Positions 36,267 to 43,565 are shown, counted from the stretch's first letter. The stretch: 43,565 bases of DNA from an uncultured Collinsella sp. (GCA_900541025.1 UQIL01000020.1:1-43565); one strand, 5' to 3'. The notes: a model not told the origin generated them from the sequence alone. Made by a program: numbers and translations.

Positions 36267-36297
36267 TGTGACAAAGGGACAGTCCCGCATGTCACAT
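36266..36297. repeat. Hairpin with GGGACAGTCCC centre, directly after the ABC operon
   Basis: ATGTGACA (36266-36273) and TGTCACAT (36290-36297) are inverted; GGGACAGTCCC in the loop is itself palindromic. It follows the stop codon and precedes a true terminator. Confidence 0.65.
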
Positions 36298-36305
36298 CAA
36301 AAAGA

Positions 36306-36343
36306 AAGGCGCGCCGGGGATGAATTCCCTGGCGCGCCTTCTT
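36306..36343. terminator. Bidirectional terminator between the ABC operon and cysE
   Basis: AAGGCGCGCCGGGG pairs with CCCTGGCGCGCCTT (one mismatch), flanked by A-rich and T-containing sequence on both sides. Confidence 0.88.
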
Positions 36344-36380
36344 GCGTTGATGCCGATGTCGTTTTGTGCCGCTTGCGTTC

Positions 36381-37085
36381 CTAACGCTCGTCCACGAGCT
36401 TGGCGACGAAGGCTTTGAGCTCGGCCACCTCTCGCTCGAGTTCTTTGACGCGGCGGGCGTTCTCGGTGATGCCTTGGCGGTTGAGGGCACTCTGCTCGGC
36501 GGCGTCATCGGGCATGTACTCGCGATGCTGCTTGGCATCGAAGCTCTCCTCGAACACACGGCAGCCGTTGCGCTTGATGATGCGCCCGGGCACGCCCACG
36601 ACGGTGCAGTTGTCGGGCACGTCCTTGACGACAACCGAGTTGCCGCCGATCTTGACGTTGTTGCCGATGCGGATGTTGCCGAGCACCTTGGCGCCCGTGC
36701 CCACGGTGACGTTGTTGCCTAGGGTGGGGTGGCGCTTGCCGGTCTCGTTGCCGGTGCCGCCGAGCGTGACGCCCTGGTAGAGCACGCAGTTGTCGCCCAC
36801 GATGGCGGTCTCGCCGATGACGACGCCCATGGCATGGTCGATAAAGAAATGCTTGCCGATCTGTGCCGCGGGATGAATCTCGACGCCGGTGATGTGGCGG
36901 GTGATTTGCGAGAGCACGCGGGCGAGCGAGCGATGACCGTGCTCCCAGAGCCAGTGCTCGGGCACGTGGTTCCACTTGGCGTGCAGGCCAGGATAGGAAA
37001 GGAAGATGACCAGACCGTTTTGTGCAGCGGGGTCTTGCGCCTGGACGGTCTTGATATCCTCGCGAATGGTATTGATAAAGCTCAC
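36381..37085 (-). CDS. cysE: Serine O-acetyltransferase
   Basis: 234-residue enzyme that acetylates serine with acetyl-CoA, committing it to cysteine synthesis. The left-handed beta-helix hexapeptide repeats are evident (GVEIHPAAQIGKHFFIDHAMGVVIGETAIVGDNCVLYQGVTLGG, then KVLGNIRIGNNVKIGG). Catalytic His residues are in HPAAQIG and FIDHAMG. The family start is reached only with GTG at 37085 (VSFINTIRED), which has GGGAGGG about 7-8 bases upstream; no ATG fits. The C-terminal 50 residues are helical and charged, with a likely coiled coil (ARRVKELEREVAELKAFV), unlike the short inhibitory tail of E. coli CysE. Confidence 0.94.
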   Translation of the reverse strand: MSFINTIREDIKTVQAQDPAAQNGLVIFLSYPGLHAKWNHVPEHWLWEHGHRSLARVLSQITRHITGVEIHPAAQIGKHFFIDHAMGVVIGETAIVGDNCVLYQGVTLGGTGNETGKRHPTLGNNVTVGTGAKVLGNIRIGNNVKIGGNSVVVKDVPDNCTVVGVPGRIIKRNGCRVFEESFDAKQHREYMPDDAAEQSALNRQGITENARRVKELEREVAELKAFVAKLVDER

Positions 37086-37308
37086 CGGCCGCCCTCCCTT
37101 AGCGCCATGGCAATGCGATTCAATAAAGTATAGCGATTTGCTAGGGATTAGGAAGGACAATCTTGGCGCCATTGCGCTACAGGTGTCAGTTATGCAAACT
37201 TGCTGGTAATGGAGTCATGCTTTTGTGGGGTTGCGCACGAGGGGGCACCGCAACCGTATACTGATCAACTTGGACGTATCCGCGCCCACAACTGAGAGGT
37301 TTTACTTC

Positions 37309-37956
37309 ATGGGTTTCATCAATTTTATCGCCGAGCTGCTTAAGGATCCGCGCACCGCGATCGCCAGCTGGATCGCCGCCGGCCCGCTTATGGCCTACGG
37401 CTGCGTGTTCCTGATCATCTTTATCGAGACGGGCGTGGTGTTCTTCCCGTTCCTTCCCGGCGATTCGCTGCTGTTCGCCTCGGGCTTCTTTGCCCACAAC
37501 GGTGGCTTTAACATCGTGGCCCTGCTTGCCGTCGCATGGGCGGCTGCCATCTTGGGTGATCAGTGCAACTTTATGATCGGTCACTTCTTTGGCAAAAAGA
37601 TTATCGCTTCGGGCAAGGTCAAGGCCATGACGCCCGAGCGCATCAAAAAGTCCGAGGATTTCTTGGACAAGTGGGGTCACCTGGCCATCTTCCTGGGTCG
37701 CTTCTTCCCGTTTATCCGCACCTTTGTGCCCTTTATCGCCGGCATGGGCGGCATGCACTGGCGCAACTTCGTTATCTTTAACGTGCTGGGCGGCATTACC
37801 TGGTCGACGCTCTTTACGCTGCTGGGCTACTTCTTTGGCGGCATCCCCTTTGTGCAGGAGCACTTTGAGCTGCTAATCGTTGGCATCGTTGCCGTGTCGA
37901 TCATCCCGACCGTGGTCGGTCTGGTTAAGGCTAAGCTGGGCAAAAAGAACGCGTAG
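37309..37956 (+). CDS. DedA family membrane protein
   Basis: 215-residue inner-membrane protein of the DedA/VTT (SNARE-associated) family. Typical motifs are ETGVVFFPFLPGDSLLFASGF (about 40-60), GDQCNFMIGHFFGKK (about 84-98) and the GRFFPFIRTFVPFIAGMGGM segment (about 130-149) with the conserved Arg residues. Some relatives flip undecaprenyl phosphate or phosphatidylethanolamine and are needed for envelope homeostasis. The start at 37309 has GAGG about 9 bases upstream. Single-gene unit with its own terminator. Confidence 0.94.
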   Translation: MGFINFIAELLKDPRTAIASWIAAGPLMAYGCVFLIIFIETGVVFFPFLPGDSLLFASGFFAHNGGFNIVALLAVAWAAAILGDQCNFMIGHFFGKKIIASGKVKAMTPERIKKSEDFLDKWGHLAIFLGRFFPFIRTFVPFIAGMGGMHWRNFVIFNVLGGITWSTLFTLLGYFFGGIPFVQEHFELLIVGIVAVSIIPTVVGLVKAKLGKKNA

Positions 37957-37984
37957 CTCGAGCCGGCGCGCAAACCGTGCAGTT

Positions 37985-38020
37985 GAGGCCCGTCACCGCT
38001 TACGGTGGCGGGCCTCTTCA
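37985..38020 (+). terminator. Terminator of the dedA gene
   Basis: GAGGCCCGTCACCG pairs with GGTGGCGGGCCTC around CTTAC; TTCAGTTT follows. Confidence 0.85.
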
Positions 38021-38038
38021 GTTTCGGTCAAATGAAAA

Positions 38039-38092
38039 TACTTTACTTAGTTAAAGAAAAGCGTTTTATCAGACGCGTACGGGGAGTACAAT
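38039..38092 (+). promoter_or_regulatory. Operator-like palindrome and -10 upstream of ilvE
   Basis: TACTTTACTTAGTTAAAGAA (38039-38058) matches 15 of 20 positions of the box in front of the amino-acid importer. TACAAT (38087-38092) is the likely -10, so the box lies upstream of this promoter. About 150 bp of untranslated leader follow, GC-rich and without an evident leader peptide. Confidence 0.45.
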
Positions 38093-38245
38093 CTCGTGCA
38101 TGCGAATCGACGTGCCATCGGCTTTGATGCTGTTCGCGTGTCCCGTCCGGCTCTACGCTCCGGGCGTGCGACGTTGCGACGCGGCCGGCCTCGGTCCTTG
38201 CGTACGGGTTCGCGAGTTTGCAACTGTGTATGTAAGGAGCGACAT

Positions 38246-39298
38246 ATGACTGTCGAGAAGAAGGATATCGATTGGGGTAGCCTCGGCTTTGGCTACATGA
38301 AGACCGATTACAGCTACGAGGCCCATTGGAAGGACGGCGAGTGGGACGAGGGCGGCCTGACCACCGACCACACCCTGCATGTCTCCGAGTGCGGCGGCAT
38401 CTTCCATTACTGCCAGGAGGTCTTTGAGGGCCTGAAGGCCTACACCGCCGAGGACGGCAGCATCGTCTGCTTCCGCCCCGACATGAACGCCGAGCGCATG
38501 TATAACTCTGCCCAGCGCCTCGAGATGCCCCCGTTCCCCAAGGACAAGTTCGTTGAGGCCGTCAAGCAGGTCGTTTCTGCCAACGCCGCCTGGGTTCCGC
38601 CCTTCGGTTCCGGCGCGACCCTGTACGTGCGCCCGTTTATGATCGGTTCCGGTGACGTGATCGGCGTGGCTCCCGCTCCTGAGTACACGTTCCGCATTCT
38701 CGTGACCCCGGTCGGTCCGTACTTTAAGGGTGGCCTCAAGCCCGTCAAGCTGCGCGTTTCCGAGTATGACCGTGCCGCACCGCACGGCACCGGCAACATC
38801 AAGGCCGGCCTGAACTACGCCATGTCCCTTAAGCCCACGATGGAGGCTCATCGCGAGGGCTATGCCGAGAACCTGTATCTCGACTCCGAGTCCCGCACCT
38901 ATGTCGAGGAGACCGGTGGCGCCAACGTCCTGTTCGTGAAAGAGGATGGCACGCTCGTCGTTCCGCAGTCGCACACCGACTCCATCCTGCCCTCTATCAC
39001 CCGTCGTTCGCTCGTTCAGGTTGCTCAGGACCTGGGCATGACTGTTGACCAGCGCCCCGTCGAGTGGGCCGAGGTCAAGGCCGGCACCTTTGTGGAGTGC
39101 GGCCTGTGCGGCACCGCTGCCGTCATCTCTTCGGTTGGCGAAATCGACAACAAGGTTTACGGCGCCGACGAGACCGTGACCTTCCCGGCTGGATACACCG
39201 AGATCGGCCCTGTGATGAAGAAGCTTCGCGAGACCCTGACTGGTATCCAGTCTGGTGCTGTCGAGGACAAGCACAACTGGGTTTACACCGTCGCGTAA
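38246..39298 (+). CDS. ilvE: Branched-chain amino-acid aminotransferase
   Basis: 350-residue fold-type IV PLP enzyme interconverting Leu, Ile, Val and their keto acids. The PLP lysine is Lys186 in GNIKAGLNYAMS, and the conserved EETGGANVLFV motif follows (about 221-231), with GLCGTAAVIS and SITRRSL near the C-terminal half. The size and the LHVSECGGIFHYCQEVFEGLKAY N-terminal region identify the bacterial/eukaryotic BCAT type II. ATG 38246 is preceded by AAGGAG. A palindrome shared with the amino-acid importer lies upstream. Confidence 0.96.
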   Translation: MTVEKKDIDWGSLGFGYMKTDYSYEAHWKDGEWDEGGLTTDHTLHVSECGGIFHYCQEVFEGLKAYTAEDGSIVCFRPDMNAERMYNSAQRLEMPPFPKDKFVEAVKQVVSANAAWVPPFGSGATLYVRPFMIGSGDVIGVAPAPEYTFRILVTPVGPYFKGGLKPVKLRVSEYDRAAPHGTGNIKAGLNYAMSLKPTMEAHREGYAENLYLDSESRTYVEETGGANVLFVKEDGTLVVPQSHTDSILPSITRRSLVQVAQDLGMTVDQRPVEWAEVKAGTFVECGLCGTAAVISSVGEIDNKVYGADETVTFPAGYTEIGPVMKKLRETLTGIQSGAVEDKHNWVYTVA

Positions 39299-39314
39299 TT
39301 TGTCTTACCTATCC

Positions 39315-39439
39315 GGGCAGAGAACAAGTTCCCTCCCGGCGCGTCCTCGGACATGCAAGAAGCCCTCGCTGCGCACTTCGTGCGGCGAGGGCTTCTTGCG
39401 TCCTGCGGAGTGCGCCGGGAGGGAACTTGTTCTCTGCCC
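39315..39439. repeat. 125-bp nested palindromic element with perfect 28-bp terminal inverted repeats
   Basis: Bases 39315-39342 are the exact reverse complement of 39412-39439. The centre is a 15-bp perfect stem (39355-39369 with 39385-39399) topped by CGCAC-TTC-GTGCG. On each side of it sits a mini-hairpin, TCC-TC-GGA and TCC-TGC-GGA, giving a cloverleaf-like fold. It begins 16 bp after the ilvE stop. Same plan as 11209-11341, but different sequence. Confidence 0.82.
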
Positions 39440-39491
39440 TGCGGGTTCGGCGATGTCACAACGGGCAATGATTAATCTGAATAAAGATGGT

Positions 39492-39516
39492 GCGCGGCCT
39501 TTTAGGCTGCGCTTTT
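39492..39516 (+). terminator. Terminator downstream of ilvE
   Basis: GCGCGGCC pairs with GGCTGCGC (one G:T pair) around TTTTA, followed by TTTTGCTTT. It lies beyond the palindromic element. Confidence 0.7.
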
Positions 39517-39550
39517 GCTTTGCTTCGCGCCATGTGGGGGTGGTGGCGAC

Positions 39551-39751
39551 GTGCATTTTTGCGAGTATTCTGCAATCGAAGGCCCCTGCATACCGACCTC
39601 GGGCAAAAAATCGGGATTTCTCGATGTTTTCTACGAATGATGGGCGGGGTTATGGGCTGACAGCGGGTGATTTGCAGGGATATTCGCGGTCTTTGGCCTC
39701 TGTCGTGGCACCCGATGCTCTTGGTTATGTTGAATACTCCCAAAAATGCAC
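39551..39751. repeat. 201-bp MITE-like element with 20-bp terminal inverted repeats
   Basis: GTGCATTTTTGCGAGTATTC (39551-39570) is the reverse complement of 39732-39751 except for one base. The 161 bp between have internal complementarity (CCCTGCA with TGCAGGG, ATCG..CGAT) and no convincing gene. No target-site duplication was evident by eye. Confidence 0.6.
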
Positions 39752-39776
39752 GGTGCTTAGAGGGGGACCTTCGCTA

Positions 39777-39822
39777 AAAAAGCAACCGCCCCGTCGAAGT
39801 ATGCATTCGACGGGGCGGTTTA
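39777..39822 (-). terminator. Terminator of lemA
   Basis: AACCGCCCCGTCGAA and TTCGACGGGGCGGTT form a 15-bp perfect stem; the A run at 39777-39782 gives the T tract on the minus strand. Confidence 0.9.
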
Positions 39823-39857
39823 TGCATCTACCCGATTAAGGATACGCTGCGGATCTG

Positions 39858-40409
39858 TTAGAACTTGACGGTCGGGGCCTGGCGGGCTGCTTCGGCGGCC
39901 TCGAAGCCCTGGCGCTCCTTAAACTGGAAGATGCCGGCAAAGATGACAGCCGGGAACGTCTGAATGGCGTTGTTGTAGCTGAGCACGCAATCGTTGTAGC
40001 TCTGGCGTGCGTAGCTAATCTTGTTCTCGGTATCCTCGAGCGATGCCTGCAGCTGCGTAAAGTTGGTGTTTGCCTTAAGATCGGGATAGGCCTCGGCTAC
40101 GGCGAAGAGCTGACGCAGCGCACCGGTCAGCACGTTGTCGGCTTCCATCTTGGCCTCGGGCGTGGTGGCCTTGACGGCGGTGTTACGCGCGCTGATCACG
40201 GCGGAGAGCGTCTCCTGCTCGTGCTTGGCGTAGCCCTTGACGGTCTCGACCAGGTTGGGGATCAGGTCGTTGCGGCGCTGCAGCTGCGTATCGATGTTCT
40301 GCCAGGCGTTATCGATGCGGTTACGCTTGGTGACCATGTTGTTGTAGATGCCGGCGATGGCGCAGACAATCACAATGACAACAACGATGCCGATGATGAC
40401 GGTAATCAT
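39858..40409 (-). CDS. LemA family protein
   Basis: 183-residue protein with an N-terminal hydrophobic segment (about 2-20) that anchors it in the membrane, followed by a helical LemA domain. The family signature NIDTQLQRRNDLIPNLVETVKGYAKHE is at about 38-64, and NTNFTQLQASLEDTENKISYARQSYNDCV at about 114-142. Function of the family is unclear, with proposals in envelope stress and membrane organisation. The start at 40409 has GGAG; codons further upstream lack one. Single gene with its own terminator; no partner TPM-domain gene is adjacent. Confidence 0.94.
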   Translation of the reverse strand: MITVIIGIVVVIVIVCAIAGIYNNMVTKRNRIDNAWQNIDTQLQRRNDLIPNLVETVKGYAKHEQETLSAVISARNTAVKATTPEAKMEADNVLTGALRQLFAVAEAYPDLKANTNFTQLQASLEDTENKISYARQSYNDCVLSYNNAIQTFPAVIFAGIFQFKERQGFEAAEAARQAPTVKF

Positions 40410-40608
40410 GATGTCTCCGTTTCGAATGGCCGCGGCGGCATGCGCCAGCTGCCGTTGGTATAACGCTACTAGTATACCCGCAACGTTTTGCCGTGCCGAA
40501 CTTTCCGGCAAGCGTTATGTTTTCGGCGGGGTTGGCACCGGGGCAAAGCGCGCGAGGTACAGGTGTAAGATATGCGACAGATTGACGAGTGTTGTCTTTG
40601 CCCTGAGG

Positions 40609-41205
40609 ATGGCGATACCAGTGGACCTTCGCATTAAGAAAACCTACCGCGCCCTGTTCGATGCCTTTACCGAGCTTCTCGAGGAGCATCGTTTTGAGGA
40701 CCTGACGGTTGCCATGCTGTGCGACCGCGCCATGATTCGCCGTACGACGTTCTACAAGCACTTTCGTGACAAGAACGATTACTTTGCCTTTTATATCGAT
40801 GAACTCATGTCGGGCTTGCCGCAAAAACAGCCCGATGAGGCCGGCGCAGTGTCTGCCGAGGACGTGCGCGCGCTTCGACACGCGATTTTGGACGATGCCA
40901 TGGATTTGATTCTGGCGCACGAGCAGCTCATGGATAACATTTTGGCAAGCAGCATGTCGGGCATGTTGACCAACGTTATTTGCGACCGCATTGCCCGCTC
41001 CATCCGCGAGCGCGTGATGAACGTGCTTGCCGAGGATGCCCTGGCCCCCGTGTCACTTGAGACGACGTCTGAGTTTGTCGCCGGCGGTATTATTCGACTT
41101 TTCACGATATGGTGGGAGTCGGGTCACGATCTTGAGCGTCGACCTGAGATAGCCGACGTGGTCGATGCACTGTTTGAGCGGACCATGACGCCGGTGCATC
41201 ACTAA
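40609..41205 (+). CDS. TetR-family transcriptional regulator
   Basis: 198-residue regulator. The HTH is in DLRIKKTYRALFDAFTELLEEHRFEDLTVAMLCDRAMIRRTTFYKHFRDKNDYFAFYIDEL (5-65), including TTFYKHF, the typical recognition helix. The C-terminal ligand domain resembles TetR_C_7 type proteins (acting on small hydrophobic ligands). The start is uncertain: ATG 40609 abuts GAGG, whereas GTG 40621 would give the usual MDxRxxKT start with GAGG at 12 bp. It overlaps no neighbour; target genes are unknown. It is divergent from lemA. Confidence 0.9.
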   Translation: MAIPVDLRIKKTYRALFDAFTELLEEHRFEDLTVAMLCDRAMIRRTTFYKHFRDKNDYFAFYIDELMSGLPQKQPDEAGAVSAEDVRALRHAILDDAMDLILAHEQLMDNILASSMSGMLTNVICDRIARSIRERVMNVLAEDALAPVSLETTSEFVAGGIIRLFTIWWESGHDLERRPEIADVVDALFERTMTPVHH

Positions 41206-41208
41206 AAG

Positions 41209-41298
41209 TGGCGGAGAGAGGGGGATTCGAACCCCCGGAACGCTCTCGCGCTCAACGGTTTTCAAGACCGCCGCATTCAACCGCTCTGCCATCTCTCC
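41209..41298 (-). tRNA. tRNA-Ser (anticodon TGA)
   Basis: Reverse strand, 90 nt, type II with long variable arm. Acceptor GGAGAGA pairs with TCTCTCC, the anticodon loop is CTTGAAA with TGA, the T arm contains GGTTCGAATCC, and the CCA end is encoded. It reads UCA and, by wobble, UCG. Confidence 0.97.
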
Positions 41299-41349
41299 GT
41301 GAGTCGTAATGATAGCATCGTTTTGAATTTGCAACAGGGAAGGCGAACG

Positions 41350-43131
41350 ATGACGATCACCGAAATCGACGAGAAGTTCATGCGCGAGGCGCTGGCGGAG
41401 GCGCGCGCCGCCGCGGCGGTGGGCGAGGTGCCCATCGGTGCCGTGGTGGTGTGCGCGGGCGAGATAGTCGCGCGGGCGCACAATCGTCGCGAGCTCGATC
41501 AAGACCCTTCGGCGCATGCTGAGTTTGCGGCTTTATGCACCGCCGCGCAGGCGCTTGGCCGTTGGCGCCTTTCCGACTGCACCGTCTATGTGACGCTCGA
41601 GCCCTGCTGTATGTGCGCGGGCCTTATGGTCAACGCGCGCGTGGGGCGCTGCGTGTATGGTGCGGCCGATGCCAAGGCGGGCGCGCTGGGTTCGCTATAC
41701 GACCTCAATGCCGATTCGCGCCTGAATCATCGGTTTAACGTAAATGCCGGCGTGCTGGCGGATGAGTGTCGTGAGGTGTTGAGCAGCTATTTTAGCGGGC
41801 TGCGTGGCACCGATGGTGCTGGCTGCGGTTATGGGGTCGATCTCGAGGCGTATGCCGCTCATGCCGAGGCACTCGCGCGTGCCGAAGATATTGCCGTTGA
41901 GGCGGTTGACTTTGGTCCCGCGTGCCGCCGGCCCCGCCGTGTGCTGCTGGCGATCGACTCCTTTAAGGGCAGTGTTTCGAGTGCGCAGGCAGAGGCGGCG
42001 GTTGCCGAAGGCGTACGACGCGTTTGGCCCGATGCCGAGGTGCGCACATTGCCGCTGGCAGATGGTGGTGAGGGAACGCTCGATGCCGTTGCCGCCTGCG
42101 GTGGCGAGCTTGTGACCTGCGAGGTTGCAGGGCCCTTTGGCGAGCATGTGCCTGCCCGGATGCTGGTTGATGTCGAGCACGAGTCGGCTGTTATTGAGAT
42201 GGCCGAAGCCGCGGGCATCGGGTACTCGCCTTGCACGGAGTTGTCGGCGCTGGCTGCTACAACCTATGGCGTGGGCGAACTCATACTTCGCGCGGTTCGC
42301 ATGGGCGCAAAGACGCTCTATATTGGTCTGGGCGGCAGTGCCACCAACGACGGTGGCGCCGGCATGCTGCAGGCGCTGGGCGCGCGTGTGGTCGATGATC
42401 AGGGCTGCGATGTCGCCCCCGGTCTTACGGGCCTTGAACACGTGGCGAGCGTTGATTTGGCGCCCGCGCTGCAGGCTTTGGATGGCACTCGTATTGTTGT
42501 GCTTTCGGATGTCGATAATCCGCTCGTAGGGCGTCGCGGCGCGCTTGCGGTGTTCGGCGGACAGAAGGGTCTGCCGGCGGATGATGCCGAGGTACTGCGC
42601 AGGTACGACAGCTGGATGGTCGGCTACGGTCGCTTGCTCGACGCTGCGATTGCCGGAGCTCGAGCCCAGGGTTTGTTGCGCACACCCGAGGGAGCACGGG
42701 CATTTGGCTCGGTGCTCGGCGTGCCCGGTGCGGGCGCTGCCGGTGGCTTGGGCGCGGCGTTGCTGGCGCTCGGTGCGGAGCTACGCTCGGGTGTGGAGAC
42801 GGTGCTCGATCTGGTTGGGTTTGACGAGCGCGTGCGCGATGTCGACCTGGTCATAACGGGCGAGGGCAATATGGATGAGCAGTCCGCCGCCGGCAAGGCG
42901 CCGGTGGGCGTGGCCCGCCGTGCCAAGCGCTATGGCAAGCCGGTGGTCGCCGCCGTGGGCGGTCGTGCCGTCAACCTGGATGCGGTGTACGAGCAGGGTA
43001 TTAACTTGGTTTTGTCGATTTGCCGCAAGCCCATGGACCTGGAACAGGCACTCGATCCGCAAGAAGCCACAACCAACCTCATCTGTGCCGGCGAAGCCGC
43101 CGCCCAAGCCTACGACCTCGCCCGCCTCTAA
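41350..43131 (+). CDS. Fusion: tRNA adenosine(34) deaminase (TadA) - glycerate kinase
   Basis: 593-residue single-frame protein with two unrelated enzyme domains. Residues 1-155 are a complete TadA cytidine-deaminase-fold domain: HAE zinc/proton motif (His56, Glu58) and PCCMC with Cys86 and Cys89 as ligands, the arrangement that makes inosine at position 34 of tRNA-Arg. Residues about 197-593 are a full GlxK/GarK-type glycerate 2-kinase: LLAIDSFKGSVSSAQAEAAVAEG at 199-221, ADGGEG, GLGGSATNDGGAGML and TGEGNMDEQSAAGKAP. A linker of about 40 residues (AHAEALARAEDIAVEAVDFG) connects them. There is no stop, frameshift or internal ribosome site evident. ATG 41350 has GGGAAGG. It lies next to a tRNA gene. 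Confidence 0.88.
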   Translation: MTITEIDEKFMREALAEARAAAAVGEVPIGAVVVCAGEIVARAHNRRELDQDPSAHAEFAALCTAAQALGRWRLSDCTVYVTLEPCCMCAGLMVNARVGRCVYGAADAKAGALGSLYDLNADSRLNHRFNVNAGVLADECREVLSSYFSGLRGTDGAGCGYGVDLEAYAAHAEALARAEDIAVEAVDFGPACRRPRRVLLAIDSFKGSVSSAQAEAAVAEGVRRVWPDAEVRTLPLADGGEGTLDAVAACGGELVTCEVAGPFGEHVPARMLVDVEHESAVIEMAEAAGIGYSPCTELSALAATTYGVGELILRAVRMGAKTLYIGLGGSATNDGGAGMLQALGARVVDDQGCDVAPGLTGLEHVASVDLAPALQALDGTRIVVLSDVDNPLVGRRGALAVFGGQKGLPADDAEVLRRYDSWMVGYGRLLDAAIAGARAQGLLRTPEGARAFGSVLGVPGAGAAGGLGAALLALGAELRSGVETVLDLVGFDERVRDVDLVITGEGNMDEQSAAGKAPVGVARRAKRYGKPVVAAVGGRAVNLDAVYEQGINLVLSICRKPMDLEQALDPQEATTNLICAGEAAAQAYDLARL

Positions 43132-43146
43132 GGCCTATCTCCCTAT

Positions 43147-43215
43147 AAGTTGCGGTGAAATACGGAGTGTTTTTGCCTTTAAGGGGCCAATTCAGTCCGT
43201 ATTCCACCGCAACTT
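43147..43215. repeat. Inverted repeat after the tadA-glycerate kinase gene
   Basis: AAGTTGCGGTGAAATACGGA (43147-43166) and its reverse complement at 43196-43215 differ at one base. The 29-nt loop contains TTTTTGCCTTTAAGG. It may act as terminator, or be a repeat unit. Confidence 0.6.
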
Positions 43216-43282
43216 CGAGAATGGCCAATCGAGGCTGGCCGCCTTGTGCCTTGGATCGGACCGTCTGCCATGAAATGCGGCA

Positions 43283-43410
43283 ATCTACTACGTTTAACGG
43301 AAAACCCTCGACCATCCTGGAATTTGGGAAATTATCAGTGCAGGTAGAGAGCTTGCCGTTTTTTGAAAAAGCCGGCCATGGTTGACCTCTGCGGCTTAAA
43401 CGTAGTAGAT
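43283..43410. repeat. 128-bp region bounded by perfect 14-bp inverted repeats
   Basis: ATCTACTACGTTTA (43283-43296) is exactly inverted at 43397-43410. Within are further inverted stretches such as GACCATCC/CCATGGTTG and a T-rich GCCGTTTTTTG. No gene is seen. Confidence 0.5.
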
Positions 43411-43565
43411 AGGCCCCTTTCGTGGCACAGCGTCAGGCCAGTCTTTTTGGGACGGGGCTTTTTTGACTACTTTCGCCTGTCGGATGATTTTTCTGGGACG
43501 GGGATTAAAAAAGGCTCTGTTAGACCAGGATTGACATACATGTGTCCCCACGGTGCCATATCGTT
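43411..43565. other. Terminal intergenic stretch, no gene seen
   Basis: Contains TGGGACGGGG twice (about 43448 and 43488), each followed by an A- or T-run, related to the GGGAC hairpins elsewhere. TTGACA at 43531-43536 could start a promoter for a gene beyond the window; its -10 is poor. Confidence 0.3.

Noticed and set aside
39255..39839. Open frame across the intergenic palindromes after ilvE
   Set aside because: It overlaps the ilvE end out of frame and runs through an inverted repeat, a terminator and a MITE-like element; the product has no resemblance to a folded protein.
43132..43565. SRP RNA gene, often found near tadA/dnaX
   Set aside because: No conserved GGAA/GCAG helix 8 loop pattern was seen; the region holds inverted repeats instead.

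Overview
The window is a GC-rich chromosomal segment, most consistent with a gut Coriobacteriia bacterium, probably Collinsella or a close relative. I infer this from codon and base composition, gene content (LicT-PTS cluster, LarE, MBL, DedA, LemA) and the types of intergenic palindromes. No database was searched. The window opens in the 3' end of a 23S rRNA gene followed by 5S rRNA and a strong terminator, so it is the downstream flank of an rRNA operon.

Layout: 0.7-7.2 kb carries a small tail-anchored protein, an Hsp20 chaperone, a WalJ/YycJ-like metallo-beta-lactamase hydrolase, and then tilS-hpt-ftsH, the classical Gram-positive/actinobacterial housekeeping order. 7.3-16.1 kb has an aminotransferase, a PHP phosphoesterase, an RlmCD-type rRNA m5U methyltransferase, a complete polar amino-acid ABC importer (binding protein, permease, ATPase) and an EF-G paralogue with a degenerate GTPase centre. 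16.2-24.3 kb has a secreted EndA-like nuclease, a BglG/LicT antiterminator with a PTS EIIBC and a Nif3-like protein, LarE, a HAD phosphatase and a LacI regulator. 24.6-31.9 kb has glmS, a GntR/YeiH divergent pair, a degenerate NtrC-like regulator without a usable ATPase site, a small membrane protein, a nitroreductase and a small acidic protein. 32.0-36.3 kb is a MarR-ABC-ABC operon encoding a heterodimeric exporter with tandem operators. 36.4-43.1 kb has cysE, dedA, ilvE, lemA, a TetR regulator, tRNA-Ser(UGA) and a single-frame fusion of tRNA adenosine deaminase (TadA) to glycerate kinase.

The genes are mostly short operons separated by clear intrinsic terminators. Three amino-acid-related transcription units (aminotransferase, amino-acid importer, ilvE) share an 18-20 bp palindrome of the type CACTTTA-N6-TAAAGTG near their promoters, suggesting one unnamed amino-acid regulon.

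The intergenic space is unusually rich in palindromic DNA. There are four copies of a 46-bp hairpin repeat between 17.3 and 26.6 kb, two 125-133 bp elements with perfect 28-32 bp terminal inverted repeats enclosing inner hairpins, a 201-bp MITE-like element, and several hairpins carrying a GGGAC(A/G)G core. No transposase, integrase or CRISPR array is visible, so these would have to be mobilised in trans or be relics.
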